64,000 nt of DNA from Cucumibacter marinus DSM 18995. GTDB lineage: Bacteria > Pseudomonadota > Alphaproteobacteria > Rhizobiales > Devosiaceae. The notes beneath the pieces were generated by a model. It was not told the DNA's origin and made no database searches. It saw only the letters and a list, made by a program, of their open reading frames with translations. The translations under genes and the position numbers were made by a program. How positions within the stretch are numbered: the stretch's first letter is position 1; each line of letters starts with the position of its first letter. This document shows positions 26,729 through 35,177 of this stretch, piece after piece. The stretch covers positions 124,001 to 188,000 of the forward strand of contig NZ_AUCR01000011.1 of NCBI RefSeq assembly GCF_000429865.1, read 5' to 3'.

Positions 26729-28138
26729 TTATGAGCCCGGCCGGCTGCGGTCGCCCCGCTTGATCTCCAGCGGGGTGACATTGGGGTCGGTGTCAGCCGG
26801 TTTGTCCTCGGCAGCCGTGTCGTCCGAAGCCTTGTTCTCTGCGGCCCTGTTTGGAGCGGCCTTGTTCCGGGCGGCCGGAGCCTGGTCGTCGGCAGTGTCG
26901 TCCGCCTCGATGTCCTCATCCTCGACATCCTCGCCGCGGTGGCGGCGGCCATCGAGATTCATCTCGCGGTAAAGGGCAACCGAGCGCATCATCTCCGCGG
27001 CGGTGATCTTGTCGGCCATATCGAGGGCCGCGGCCTCGCGCCGGGCGGCGGAATAAACAACCGAAAGCACCAGCACCAAGACGACCGGCAACAGATCGAT
27101 GGAGATTGCGCCGGCCCATGAGGGTATGAAATCGCCGGCATAGATCAGCACCGCCTCGGCGGTCGAGAGCGGCACATAGCGGCGCGGCGGGGTCTTGCCT
27201 TGCGCCAGGATCGCGTCGGCGGCATCGCTCAGGGCGGTCGATTGCGCCTCGACCGAGGTGAAAACGGTCCGCATCACCCGGTCCTGCCGGGCGGCGAGAT
27301 CGGCGGTCGAGCCATCGGCGACAGGCGCGATGAAGCCGAGCGACAGATCTTCGGCGGCGCGCTTGACCGAAGGGGCGACGGAGGTCGCCTCGAGCGCGGC
27401 GATGACGCCGGTGAGCGCCACGGCCTCGGCGGCGAACTGGTCGGCGCGGGGCTGCACGTCGCCGGGGGCGGAAACGAGCTCGCGCATGGTGGCCAGATGG
27501 GCCGACCCTTCCTCGAACAGGGTTGCCGCCTCGTCGCGTGAATCAACGATGGAATCGCTCAACTCATTGAGCTGGGCCGACATCTGGGTCAGGAGCTGCA
27601 CCACCGATCCCGCGCCGGAGGTGCCGGTCAAGGCGCCGGATTCCCGTTCGTCCTGGGCCAGGCGATTAAAGCGCTCGGAAGCGCGTTGCACATCGGGCAG
27701 GAGCGACTGGGCCGACAGGGCATTCTGGTGCGACTGGTCGAGATCGGCGGCATAGCCCTCAAGGGTGACGGCGAGATGCTGTTCGAGCGCAGCCGAGCCG
27801 GCGAGCGCTGCCGCGTTGAGCCAGGACGACATGGCCACTATCATCAGCGAGCCGATCACCATCACCCCGGCCAGCGCCCAGCGCCGCGCCGCGTCCCGCA
27901 TCAGCGGCAGGAACTTCATCAGATAGGTCCAGAAGGCATAAATGCCGACCGAGACCGCTGCCGAATAGGTAATGGCAGCGAAGAAAACCAGATTGGCGGA
28001 GCCGTCCAACAGGCTGCGCACGCCGAGATAGGTATAGACGCCACTCGCCAGCGCCAGAACGGCGAGGGCGAAGCGGGTCATGGTCTCAAGGCTCTTGACG
28101 CCTTCCCTCAGGCGCGCGGCGTTGTTGTCGTCAAGCAT
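26729..28138 (-). CDS. Membrane protein with long extracytoplasmic helical domain
   Basis: The 469-residue protein has three hydrophobic segments near residues 20-40, 48-75 and 85-112. A long polar, helix-rich stretch (roughly 115-360, many Ala/Leu/Gln/Ser) is followed by a fourth hydrophobic segment near 370-390 (SIDLLPVVLVLVLSVVYSA). A charged low-complexity tail follows (VEDEDIEADDTADDQ, then Lys/Asn/Ala/Asp). I do not recognise a named family. It is the first gene of an operon with the ClpP-like protein, so a membrane sensor or partner of that protein is plausible but unproven. Start taken at the ATG at 28138. Confidence 0.72.
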   Translation of the reverse strand: MLDDNNAARLREGVKSLETMTRFALAVLALASGVYTYLGVRSLLDGSANLVFFAAITYSAAVSVGIYAFWTYLMKFLPLMRDAARRWALAGVMVIGSLMIVAMSSWLNAAALAGSAALEQHLAVTLEGYAADLDQSHQNALSAQSLLPDVQRASERFNRLAQDERESGALTGTSGAGSVVQLLTQMSAQLNELSDSIVDSRDEAATLFEEGSAHLATMRELVSAPGDVQPRADQFAAEAVALTGVIAALEATSVAPSVKRAAEDLSLGFIAPVADGSTADLAARQDRVMRTVFTSVEAQSTALSDAADAILAQGKTPPRRYVPLSTAEAVLIYAGDFIPSWAGAISIDLLPVVLVLVLSVVYSAARREAAALDMADKITAAEMMRSVALYREMNLDGRRHRGEDVEDEDIEADDTADDQAPAARNKAAPNRAAENKASDDTAAEDKPADTDPNVTPLEIKRGDRSRPGS

Positions 28139-28229
28139 GGCGATCTTTCGTGACTGTTTGCGGCCCACCGCGATCGCAATCGTGATGCGCGAAGCGGGCC
28201 AAAAAAGGGCGTGAAATCCCGCGCCGGCG

Positions 28230-28940
28230 TCAGCCGGTCACGGCCAGGGTCAGGCACATATCCGCAAGGTCATTGAGGGTTGTGGCGCGGGCGTCGGCAT
28301 CGATTTCCTCGCCGGTGATCAGGCTGTCGGAGACCCCGCAGACCCCGATGGCGCGCACCCCGTGCCGGGCGGCGAGGGTATAGAGCGTTGCGGCCTCCAT
28401 CTCGACCGCCAGCACGCCGTGATCGATCATCGGCTTGAAGGCGTCGAGGCCCTCGGGGCGATAGAACACATCGGAGGAGAGGATCGGGCCGGCATGCCAG
28501 GGCAAACGCCGGTCTTCAGCAATCTCGGCGGCACGGCGGGCAAGGCCGAAATCGCCGGTCGGCGCATAGTGGAATGGCGCCATGCCCTGGGTCGGGATCG
28601 AACTGTCGGTCGAGGCTGCGGTGGCGATGACGATGTCGCGGACATTGATCTTCGCATTGAGCGCACCGCAGGTGCCGACGCGAATGAGGGTCTTGACCCC
28701 ATAGGCGGTGATCAGCTCATGGGTGTAGATGCCGAGGGAAGGCTGGCCCATGCCGGTCGCCTGCACGCTCACCTGCTGGCCCTTGTAAGTGCCGGTGAAC
28801 CCCAGGCAATTGCGCACCGAATTGACTTGAATGGCATCGGTCAGAAAGGTCTCGGCGATCCATTTGGCGCGCAACGGGTCGCCCGGCAGCAGGACCGCTT
28901 CGGCATAGGCGCCGGCTTCGGCATTGAGATGGGGCGTCAT
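28230..28940 (-). CDS. deoD: Purine-nucleoside phosphorylase, DeoD type
   Basis: The 236-residue enzyme phosphorolyses purine (deoxy)nucleosides in salvage. Signatures are VLLPGDPLRAKWIAETFL, LIRVGTCGALN with the phosphate and family motif, and GVLAVEMEAATLYTLAA. SDSLITGEEI contains the base-binding Asp region (CGVSDSL). The ATG at 28940 has GGAAGGA upstream; the frame runs on further but without family match. Confidence 0.95.
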   Translation of the reverse strand: MTPHLNAEAGAYAEAVLLPGDPLRAKWIAETFLTDAIQVNSVRNCLGFTGTYKGQQVSVQATGMGQPSLGIYTHELITAYGVKTLIRVGTCGALNAKINVRDIVIATAASTDSSIPTQGMAPFHYAPTGDFGLARRAAEIAEDRRLPWHAGPILSSDVFYRPEGLDAFKPMIDHGVLAVEMEAATLYTLAARHGVRAIGVCGVSDSLITGEEIDADARATTLNDLADMCLTLAVTG

Positions 28941-29160
28941 GGGCGTCCTTCCAGTATGTGCTTTCGTGCAATCCGCCCAGCCTGCCCGCCCCGCGCAGGG
29001 CTGGCAAGCGGGTTCGTATCGCAGCCGGCATTCCCGCGTGGGCGGCCCCTGCGCTTGATTTTCGGCGCGCCTTGGTCCATCACATCGCCGCGGCGGTGTC
29101 CTTGTCGGGCGCCGCCACCAGTTTGCCCGGCTCCGCCGGGTCTTGAAGGGGATTGATCTG

Positions 29161-29766
29161 ATGGAAAAGTTCACGACGCTGACCGGGGTCGCCGCACCGT
29201 TGCCGATCATCAATATCGACACCGACATGATCATCCCCAAGCAGTATCTCAAGACGATCAAGCGCACCGGTCTCGGCACCGCGTTGTTCGCCGAGATGCG
29301 CTATGACGAGAGCGGCAACGAGAACCCGGATTTCGTTCTCAACAAGCCGGCCTATCGCGAAGCCTCGATCATCGTTGCCGGGGACAATTTCGGCTGCGGG
29401 TCGAGCCGCGAGCACGCCCCCTGGGCGCTCAAGGATTTCGGCGTGCGCTGCGTGATCTCCACCAGCTTTGCCGACATCTTTTACAATAACTGCTTCAAGA
29501 ACGGCATTTTGCCGATCGCGGTGAGCGAAGAACAGCTCAACGCGCTGATGGACGATGCAGAGCGCGGGGCCAATGCGACGCTGACCGTCGATCTCGAAGC
29601 CCAGACCATCAAGGGCCCGGATGGCGGCGAGATCCATTTCGATATCGATCCCTCGCGCAAGCAGGCGCTGCTTGAAGGGCTCGATGATATCGGGCTGACG
29701 CTCGAGAAGGCCGACACCATCTCGACCTTCGAGACCCGGCTCGACGCCGACCGTCCCTGGGTCTGA
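29161..29766 (+). CDS. leuD: 3-isopropylmalate dehydratase small subunit
   Basis: The 201-residue LeuD is the swivelling domain partner of Leu[18 protein letters not shown] at the N-terminus and [19 protein letters not shown] are the family hallmarks. An AAGGGG site supports the ATG at 29161, six codons inside the longest frame. It heads a run leuD-ridA-GNAT-leuB, about 8.7 kb from leuC. Confidence 0.97.
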   Translation: MEKFTTLTGVAAPLPIINIDTDMIIPKQYLKTIKRTGLGTALFAEMRYDESGNENPDFVLNKPAYREASIIVAGDNFGCGSSREHAPWALKDFGVRCVISTSFADIFYNNCFKNGILPIAVSEEQLNALMDDAERGANATLTVDLEAQTIKGPDGGEIHFDIDPSRKQALLEGLDDIGLTLEKADTISTFETRLDADRPWV

Positions 29767-29800
29767 GGCAATCAAAGCTTAGTCACGAGGCAAGCGGAGA

Positions 29801-30202
29801 ATGGTCAAGCGGATCTCATCGGGGTCGCCCTTCGAGAAGCGCGTGGGATATTCGCGGGCCATCATCGATGGCGACATGATCTATGTGGCCGGGACCACCG
29901 GCTATGATTACGAGACCATGACCATGCCGTTCGAGGTTGCCGACCAGGCGCGCAATGCGCTGCGCACCATCGCCAAGACACTGGCCGAGGCGGGCTCGAA
30001 CCTGCATGACGTGTTGCGGGTGCGTTATTACATCACCGAGCCGGATCACTATGAGGCGATCGCGGATGTGCTGGGCGAGGCCTTTGGCGATATCCGCCCG
30101 GCAGCAACGATGATCGTCACCCGCCTTATCCGGCCCGAAATGAAGATCGAGATCGAGGTCACCGCCCGCAAGGGCGCCCGGCGCCCAGTCGGCACGGTAT
30201 GA
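29801..30202 (+). CDS. RidA/YjgF/YER057c family protein
   Basis: The 133-residue protein has the Rid pattern: KRVGYSRAIIDGDMIYVAGTT, QARNALRTIAKTLAEAGS, VLRVRYYITEPD and IRPAATMIVTRLIRPEMKIEIE with the conserved Arg. RidA deaminates reactive enamine/imine intermediates from branched-chain amino-acid synthesis, which suits its place between leuD and leuB. It ends in ATGA overlapping the next gene. It may be a divergent Rid subfamily, as residues before the Arg differ from classic RidA. Confidence 0.88.
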   Translation: MVKRISSGSPFEKRVGYSRAIIDGDMIYVAGTTGYDYETMTMPFEVADQARNALRTIAKTLAEAGSNLHDVLRVRYYITEPDHYEAIADVLGEAFGDIRPAATMIVTRLIRPEMKIEIEVTARKGARRPVGTV

Positions 30203-30618
30203 GTATCACGATCGATTTCAATGCTCCCGACGACCTGCGCGCGGTCATCGATGAGCGGCTCAACGCCTATACACGGGATCTGAGCCCGACCAAGGGCAAG
30301 CTCCAGCTGGTCACCTTCGCGCTGATCGACGATGAAACCGGTGGATGCCGCGGTGGTCTGAATGCCGTGGTCTATGGCCACTGGATGTTCGTTGAGGGCC
30401 TTTTCATCGACGAAGACCTGCGCGGCCAGCAGTTTGGGACGCACCTGCTCAGCCAGGCCGAAGACAAGGCCCGGGCCATGGATCTTGTCGGGATCTGGCT
30501 CGATACATTTGATTTCCAGGCCCCCGACTTCTACGAAAAGGCTGGCTTTGAGCGCTTCGGAACGCTTAAGGACTATCCGCGCGGCCATGAGCGCTGCTTC
30601 TACCAGAAAATCCTGTGA
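30199..30618 (+). CDS. GNAT family N-acetyltransferase
   Basis: The 139-residue protein resembles short GNAT acetyltransferases. FVEGLFIDEDLRGQQFGTHLL contains the acetyl-CoA loop (RGQQFG), and ETGGCRGGLNAVVYGHW and FQAPDFYEKAGFERFG follow the fold. Its start overlaps the RidA stop by four bases. The position between RidA and leuB is the only hint of its role. Confidence 0.85.
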   Translation: MSITIDFNAPDDLRAVIDERLNAYTRDLSPTKGKLQLVTFALIDDETGGCRGGLNAVVYGHWMFVEGLFIDEDLRGQQFGTHLLSQAEDKARAMDLVGIWLDTFDFQAPDFYEKAGFERFGTLKDYPRGHERCFYQKIL

Positions 30619-30651
30619 CCCAGACACGACGCAAAAACGAGTTTTGATTCC

Positions 30652-31749
30652 ATGTCCCAGACACTTTTCCTCCTGCCCGGCGACGGCATCGGCACCGAAA
30701 TCATGGCGGAAGTCGAAAAGCTCATCGCTTTTCTCAATGCCGAGGGTCTCACCGATTTCGAAACCGATGCCGGGCTTGTCGGCGGTTCGGCCTATGATGC
30801 CCACGGTGCGGCGATTTCCGATGCCGATATGGAAAAGGCGCTCGCTGCCGATGCGGTGATCTTCGGCGCGGTCGGCGGACCGAAATGGGATGGCGTGCCT
30901 TATGACGTACGCCCCGAGGCGGGGCTGTTGCGCCTGCGCAAGGACCTGGCGCTGTTCGCCAATCTTCGCCCCGCGATCTGCTATCCGGCGCTCGCCGATG
31001 CCTCCTCGCTCAAGCGCGAGATCGTCGAAGGGCTCGACCTTCTGGTTGTGCGGGAATTGACCGGCGGGGTCTATTTCGGCGAGCCCAAGGAGATCACCGA
31101 TCTCGGCAATGGCCAGAAGCGCGCCGTCGATACCCAGGTCTATGAGAGCTATGAGATCGACCGCATCTGCCGGGTCGCGTTCGACCTGGCGGGCACGCGC
31201 GGCAAGAAGGTGCATTCGGCGGACAAGAAGAACGTCATGAAGTCGGGCGTCCTATGGGACGAGATCGCCCATCAGGTCGCCAAGGATTATCCGGGCATCG
31301 CCTTCGAACACATCCTTGCCGACAATGCCGCGATGCAGCTTGTGCGCAATCCCAAGCAGTTCGACGTCATCGTCACCGACAATCTGTTCGGCGACGTGCT
31401 CAGCGATGCTGCGGCGATGCTGACCGGTTCACTCGGCATGCTGCCTTCGGCCTCGCTCGGCGCACCCGATCCCGAAACCGGCAAGCGCAAGGCGCTTTAC
31501 GAGCCGGTGCATGGTTCGGCGCCCGATATCGCGGGGCAGGGCAAGGCCAATCCGATCGCCATGATCGCCAGCTTTGCGATGGCGCTGCGCTATTCCTTCG
31601 AGATGGTCGAACTGGCCGATCGGGTCGAAAAAGCAATCGCCGACGTGCTCGAGGACGGGCTGCGCACGCCCGACATCATGCAGGATGGCGCCAAGGCCGT
31701 CGGCACCACCGAGATGGGCGATGCGATCATCGCCAAGCTCAAGGGCTGA
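30652..31749 (+). CDS. leuB: 3-isopropylmalate dehydrogenase
   Basis: The 365-residue enzyme oxidatively decarboxylates 3-isopropylmalate with NAD+. [47 protein letters not shown] and the NAD-binding [20 protein letters not shown] are all present. Length and start are standard. A strong terminator follows 26 bases downstream and closes the leuD-leuB transcript. Confidence 0.97.
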   Translation: MSQTLFLLPGDGIGTEIMAEVEKLIAFLNAEGLTDFETDAGLVGGSAYDAHGAAISDADMEKALAADAVIFGAVGGPKWDGVPYDVRPEAGLLRLRKDLALFANLRPAICYPALADASSLKREIVEGLDLLVVRELTGGVYFGEPKEITDLGNGQKRAVDTQVYESYEIDRICRVAFDLAGTRGKKVHSADKKNVMKSGVLWDEIAHQVAKDYPGIAFEHILADNAAMQLVRNPKQFDVIVTDNLFGDVLSDAAAMLTGSLGMLPSASLGAPDPETGKRKALYEPVHGSAPDIAGQGKANPIAMIASFAMALRYSFEMVELADRVEKAIADVLEDGLRTPDIMQDGAKAVGTTEMGDAIIAKLKG

Positions 31750-31775
31750 AACACCCTTCATTGCAGGAATTCGAG

Positions 31776-31805
31776 GGCGTCCCTTTCGGGGCGCCTTCTT
31801 TTTTG
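31776..31805 (+). terminator. Rho-independent terminator after leuB
   Basis: GGCGTCCC and GGGGCGCC form an eight-base stem (one G-T pair) with loop TTTC, followed directly by TTCTTTTTTG. Confidence 0.85.
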
Positions 31806-31899
31806 CGAGCATTCTTTTTGCCCGGACTGAAACTTTCCCGCGCGGGGTCCCGTAGCTCGCCTTGAATGCCGGATGAACCGGCGACAAGGGAGAGAAACC

Positions 31900-32466
31900 A
31901 TGATTTCTTTGAAGACTATTGCAGTGTCCGCCGGCCTGGCCTTTGCCATGCTGACCGCGGCAGCCGCACCCAGTTTCGCGCAGGAAGATACCGTCCGCGT
32001 CGGCGGCGCGCCGATGTTCCCCTCCAAGAACATCATTGAGAACGCCGTCAATTCGCGCGACCACACCACGCTCGTCGCTGCCGTCAAGGCTGCCGGTCTT
32101 GTCGATGCGCTGCAGGGCCCGGGCCCGTTCACCGTGTTCGCGCCGACCAATGCCGCCTTCGCCGATCTGCCGGCGGGTACGGTCGACACGCTGTTGCAGC
32201 CCGAGAACAAGGATCAGCTCACCAAGGTGCTGACCGCGCATGTGGTTGCCGGCAAGATCCCGGCTGCCGAGTTCATCGAAAAGGCCTCGGGTAACAAGGG
32301 CCTGCGTATGACCACCCTGTCGGGCGACACGCTGACCGCTGCGGTGCGTGGCGGCCAGGTCTATATCGTTGACGAGAACGGCGGTGTGGCGCGCGTCACC
32401 ATTGCCGACGTCAACCAGTCGAATGGCGTCATCCATGTCGTCAACGCCGTGCTGGTGCCGCAATAA
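31900..32466 (+). CDS. Secreted fasciclin (FAS1) domain protein
   Basis: The 188-residue precursor has a signal peptide ending near APSFAQ (about residue 28) and a single FAS1 domain. Its H1 motif is GPFTVFAPTNAAFADLP; the H2-like segment is LTAHVVAGK and the C-terminal part NGVIHVVNAVLVPQ. Bacterial FAS1 proteins are exported and often adhesive or stress-related. An AGGGAGAG site sets the ATG at 31900. It is flanked by terminators on both sides, so it is a single-gene transcript. Confidence 0.92.
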   Translation: MISLKTIAVSAGLAFAMLTAAAAPSFAQEDTVRVGGAPMFPSKNIIENAVNSRDHTTLVAAVKAAGLVDALQGPGPFTVFAPTNAAFADLPAGTVDTLLQPENKDQLTKVLTAHVVAGKIPAAEFIEKASGNKGLRMTTLSGDTLTAAVRGGQVYIVDENGGVARVTIADVNQSNGVIHVVNAVLVPQ

Positions 32467-32517
32467 GCACTGGCGGGCGGACCTGAGATACGGATCCGTT
32501 ACGGACCGAGGACGCAC

Positions 32518-32552
32518 AGAAAGGCCGGGCAAATGCCCGGCCTTTCTTTTTG
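32518..32552 (+). terminator. Strong terminator, possibly bidirectional
   Basis: AAGGCCGGGC and GCCCGGCCTT form a perfect ten-base stem (32521-32544, loop AAAT) extended by AGA/TCT, followed by a T run. It sits between the fasciclin gene and the end of a convergent gene at 32568; the A-rich left flank could serve the other strand. Confidence 0.9.
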
Positions 32553-32567
32553 TGCTGAGGAGTGCGG

Positions 32568-33245
32568 CTATTTCCAGGTGGTGTAGCCGATCTTCATGGT
32601 GGTGCCGCTGAACCCGTTGACGCGGAATTCGGAGATCCGGCCTTCGCTGGTTTTCACGCAGACATAGGTGCCGACGGGGATCTCGACGAGCGCTGCGGGG
32701 ACATCGGTATAGTGCGCGGTAGAGCAACCGGCCTTGCCGCGATTGCTTGGACCCGAGATCGAGATGCGGGCGCCGTTGCGCGGCTGGATGTATTTCTGGC
32801 TCGCATTCACCGCGCGGTACCAGATGTCGGCGCCGAACTGGGTGACTTCACCACTGTCGAGATCGGCGAGATAGGTCTGGGGCAGATCGATCGGGCCGGT
32901 GGAATGGGTCACCGGGCCGGCCGGCAGCGGGGTGACGATCAGGCCCTGACAGCGGAAGCCATTGGGCCGTGCCTGGCAGATCTGGCCGACCGGTGCCTTG
33001 CGCTGCACGGTGCCGGCGGCGCCATATTTACAAACGAGCGCGGGCTCGCCGCCGATCTGCATCACCTCGGTGCCCGAGAGATTGGCAATCAGCGGGGTCT
33101 GCCACCAGCCAGAGGGCAAAGGCGAGACGATTTCCTTGCGCATCTGGGAGGCCGGACACTGAATGTCGGTGGCCGCGGCAGCGGGCAGGGTGGTCATGGC
33201 GATACCGGCAAGGCCGGCGGCGGCGAGAATGAGTTTTCTGAGCAT
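32568..33245 (-). CDS. Uncharacterised exported protein
   Basis: The 225-residue precursor has a signal peptide (MLRKLILAAAGLAGIAMTTL ... PAAAA, cleavage near 26). The mature part has four widely spaced cysteines near its first half and two near the end. The C-terminus has a beta-rich segment, VGTYVCVKTSEGRISEFRVN, then GTTMKIGYTTWK. I do not recognise the family. GGAGGAGACC before the ATG at 33245 fixes the start. It stands alone between a terminator and a region with a tandem repeat. Confidence 0.75.
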   Translation of the reverse strand: MLRKLILAAAGLAGIAMTTLPAAAATDIQCPASQMRKEIVSPLPSGWWQTPLIANLSGTEVMQIGGEPALVCKYGAAGTVQRKAPVGQICQARPNGFRCQGLIVTPLPAGPVTHSTGPIDLPQTYLADLDSGEVTQFGADIWYRAVNASQKYIQPRNGARISISGPSNRGKAGCSTAHYTDVPAALVEIPVGTYVCVKTSEGRISEFRVNGFSGTTMKIGYTTWK

Positions 33246-33352
33246 GGTCTCCTCCAGTGGGGTGCGTTGGTGTGTTCGCATCCGATGGGGAGAGATTGGC
33301 CGGAAGGGGTTGAACGAACCGTGAGACCTTCGTTCGGCTCCCGTTCATCCGA

Positions 33353-33400
33353 GTTAACAGATCAGTAACCATGATCGTTAACGGGGCGGTAACCATAATT
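33353..33400. promoter_or_regulatory. Two-copy 24-bp tandem repeat with CtrA-like boxes
   Basis: Two 24-base units start at 33353 and 33377. Each begins GTTAAC and holds GTAACCAT 12 bases later, giving TTAA-N7-GTAACCAT. That differs by one base from the TTAA-N7-TTAACCAT form of the CtrA site of alphaproteobacteria. The repeats lie about 110 bases upstream of the exported-protein gene that starts at 33245 on the minus strand. Function is inferred. Confidence 0.45.
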
Positions 33401-33426
33401 TCGGCCACCGCCCCGGCGCGTGGTTG

Positions 33427-34143
33427 CTACTCGGCCATGATGATGCCGGGGAAGCTGAGATCGCCCGAGGCGATGTCATTCACAGTGGTGACGCACAGAA
33501 GCGGCGTGCCGCCGGTCTCATGCACATTCAGCCTCGCGGTCACCGCGTCGAACGCTGTGTCGGCACCCCCTTCGATATCGGCGGTGATGCGGGCGGCAGA
33601 CCCCTCGAGCACCGGGCGGATATCGGGGCTGTCGAGGGCGATGGGCAGGCCCGGCGCGGTTGCCGGCAACACATCCTGCCCCGGGGAAACATCGAGCACT
33701 TTGAGCCCGGCACCGCAGGCCTCGTCCTCGCCCAGCACCACCCAATGGGCGTGCCAGGTCTTGCCGTCATTGGCCGGGTCGCCATCGCCATTCTCGTCAT
33801 AAGCGGGCGTGTCGTCGAAATCGGGATGGGCCGTGATGGCCAGCGCCAGCAATCCCATTTCGGGCGCGAAGCCGGCCCGGGCGCTGTCGAGTTTTGTCAC
33901 CCAGACATAGGCATCGACCGGGGCGCCCTCGAGCTGGCCGACAGGAACGGGCGTGGTGCCGCCGGCCATGCCGGCCAGTTCCATGGCGAATGAGATGGTG
34001 CGGTCGGTCGCGGTGGCATGGGCAGACGTGATGTCGAAATCCGGCGCGATTTCGGCATTGGTCGGGCTGGTGATGTCGTGGGCAATCGCATGAGGGGCAG
34101 TCGTCAGCAGCAGGGCTGTGGCGAGGGGGACAAGGCGGTTCAT
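33427..34143 (-). CDS. Uncharacterised exported protein divergent from a MarR regulator
   Basis: The 238-residue precursor has a signal peptide ending AIAHD (about residue 22). The mature protein is acidic and beta-rich, with an Asp-rich loop (YDENGDGDPANDGKTWHAHW) that looks like a calcium-type loop followed by a His pair. It has two Cys (EDEACGAG and TPLLCVTTV). GGAGAA precedes the ATG at 34143; longer frames cross the divergent promoter. I do not recognise a family. Its likely regulator is the adjacent MarR protein. Confidence 0.75.
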   Translation of the reverse strand: MNRLVPLATALLLTTAPHAIAHDITSPTNAEIAPDFDITSAHATATDRTISFAMELAGMAGGTTPVPVGQLEGAPVDAYVWVTKLDSARAGFAPEMGLLALAITAHPDFDDTPAYDENGDGDPANDGKTWHAHWVVLGEDEACGAGLKVLDVSPGQDVLPATAPGLPIALDSPDIRPVLEGSAARITADIEGGADTAFDAVTARLNVHETGGTPLLCVTTVNDIASGDLSFPGIIMAE

Positions 34144-34154
34144 CTGAATTCTCC

Positions 34155-34230
34155 ATATGGTATCGAGTCGAAACCATATAGGTGTTAGCACCAACGACCT
34201 GCCTCTTGCAAGAGTGATAGCGAGTCGATA
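34155..34230. promoter_or_regulatory. Candidate MarR operators in the divergent promoter
   Basis: An inverted repeat ATATGGT (34155-34161) / ACCATAT (34173-34179) encloses TATCGAGTCG (34161-34170). A second, inverted copy of that decamer with one central change (CGAGTCGATA) lies at 34221-34230, ten bases before the MarR ATG. Two related sites, one near each start codon, fit an autoregulating MarR that also controls the exported protein. Confidence 0.5.
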
Positions 34231-34240
34231 CTTATTGGCT

Positions 34241-34846
34241 ATGAAAGACAGCGACCGCCAGACCCACCGTTCATCGGACCAACTTGCCGCACTGATCGAG
34301 CGCATCGGCCGGCTCGTCACCAGTGGCGGGTTTACCGAGGGGCTCAACCCGGCCCAATGGGCAGCGCTCGACTATCTCAGCCGGGCCAACCGGTTCTCGC
34401 GCAATCCCAAATCGGTGGCCGCCTATCTCGAGGCGACCAAAGGCACGGTTTCCCAGACCGTGATGGCGCTCGAGCGCAAAGGGCTGGTCGAGAAGCGCCA
34501 AAGCGAAGGCGACCGCCGCGGCGTGGCGCTCGAGGTGACCGATGCGGGGCGCAGCCGGGTCGCTTCCCGGCGTCAACGCCAACTCGCTCTTGTGCTCGAC
34601 GATCTCGGCCCGGAGGCCCGGCAGGGGCTCGAGGCGGGGTTGGCGGCGCTGCTCGAGGGGTTGATCGTGGCGCGGGACGGGCTGCCTTTCGGGCAATGCG
34701 CCGGGTGCCGGTATTTCCGGCGGCATATGGCTGGTGAAGGGACAAGTGAAGGGGCGCCGCATTTTTGCGGTTTGTTGCGCGAACCGCTCAGCGAAACCGA
34801 TGCGACCCTGATCTGCGCGGAGTTTGCGCCACCCGTGCAACCCTAG
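34241..34846 (+). CDS. MarR family regulator with C-terminal cysteine cluster
   Basis: The 201-residue protein has a MarR winged helix at about 30-135 (LNPAQWAALDYLSRANRFSR, TKGTVSQTVMALERKGLVEK, SEGDRRGVALEVTDAGR). An unusual C-terminal extension of about 55 residues contains four cysteines (153, 156, 176, 192) in the pattern C-x2-C-x19-C-x15-C, with His 162 and 174 nearby. This suggests a bound metal or Fe-S cluster used for sensing, which is inference. The ATG at 34241 is used; upstream in-frame codons overlap the operator region. Confidence 0.85.
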   Translation: MKDSDRQTHRSSDQLAALIERIGRLVTSGGFTEGLNPAQWAALDYLSRANRFSRNPKSVAAYLEATKGTVSQTVMALERKGLVEKRQSEGDRRGVALEVTDAGRSRVASRRQRQLALVLDDLGPEARQGLEAGLAALLEGLIVARDGLPFGQCAGCRYFRRHMAGEGTSEGAPHFCGLLREPLSETDATLICAEFAPPVQP

Positions 34847-35177
34847 CCGGGCTGGCGCATTGACTATGCGTCGTTTTCGGTTACAAACAGGCGACTTTCA
34901 AGAACCCGAGCCCAAGGCCCCATGCGCGGACCCATCGCTTCGATGATGACCATGCCGAACGGCGCCCCGTCCTTTGACGGTGTGGCGCGCGGCGCTGCCA
35001 TGGGAAGCATGACCTCCGTTGTCATGACCGGCCTTATGGGCATGGGCAAACCGACAACCACCACCAAAACCGCTTAAGCCGTCTCCCCGGGCCGTTCTCC
35101 CGTCGGGGAGAGGGTCTAAACGGTCAGGCCGCGGCCACAAGGGTCCGCGCGGGGGATCGGGACAAGGAAAACTTTTT
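34847..35177. other. Gap before asd, no firm gene
   Basis: This 331-base gap has no gene I can support. A Met-rich 51-codon plus-strand frame (34922-35076) is present but has no family or convincing ribosome site. A palindrome TCTCCCC (35082-35088) / GGGGAGA (35105-35111) follows and resembles the REP-type elements elsewhere. The asd promoter presumably lies near 35100-35170. Confidence 0.5.

Noticed and set aside
34922-35076. 51-codon Met-rich plus-strand frame before asd
   Set aside because: Only a weak ribosome site, biased composition and no family; kept as a note rather than a gene.
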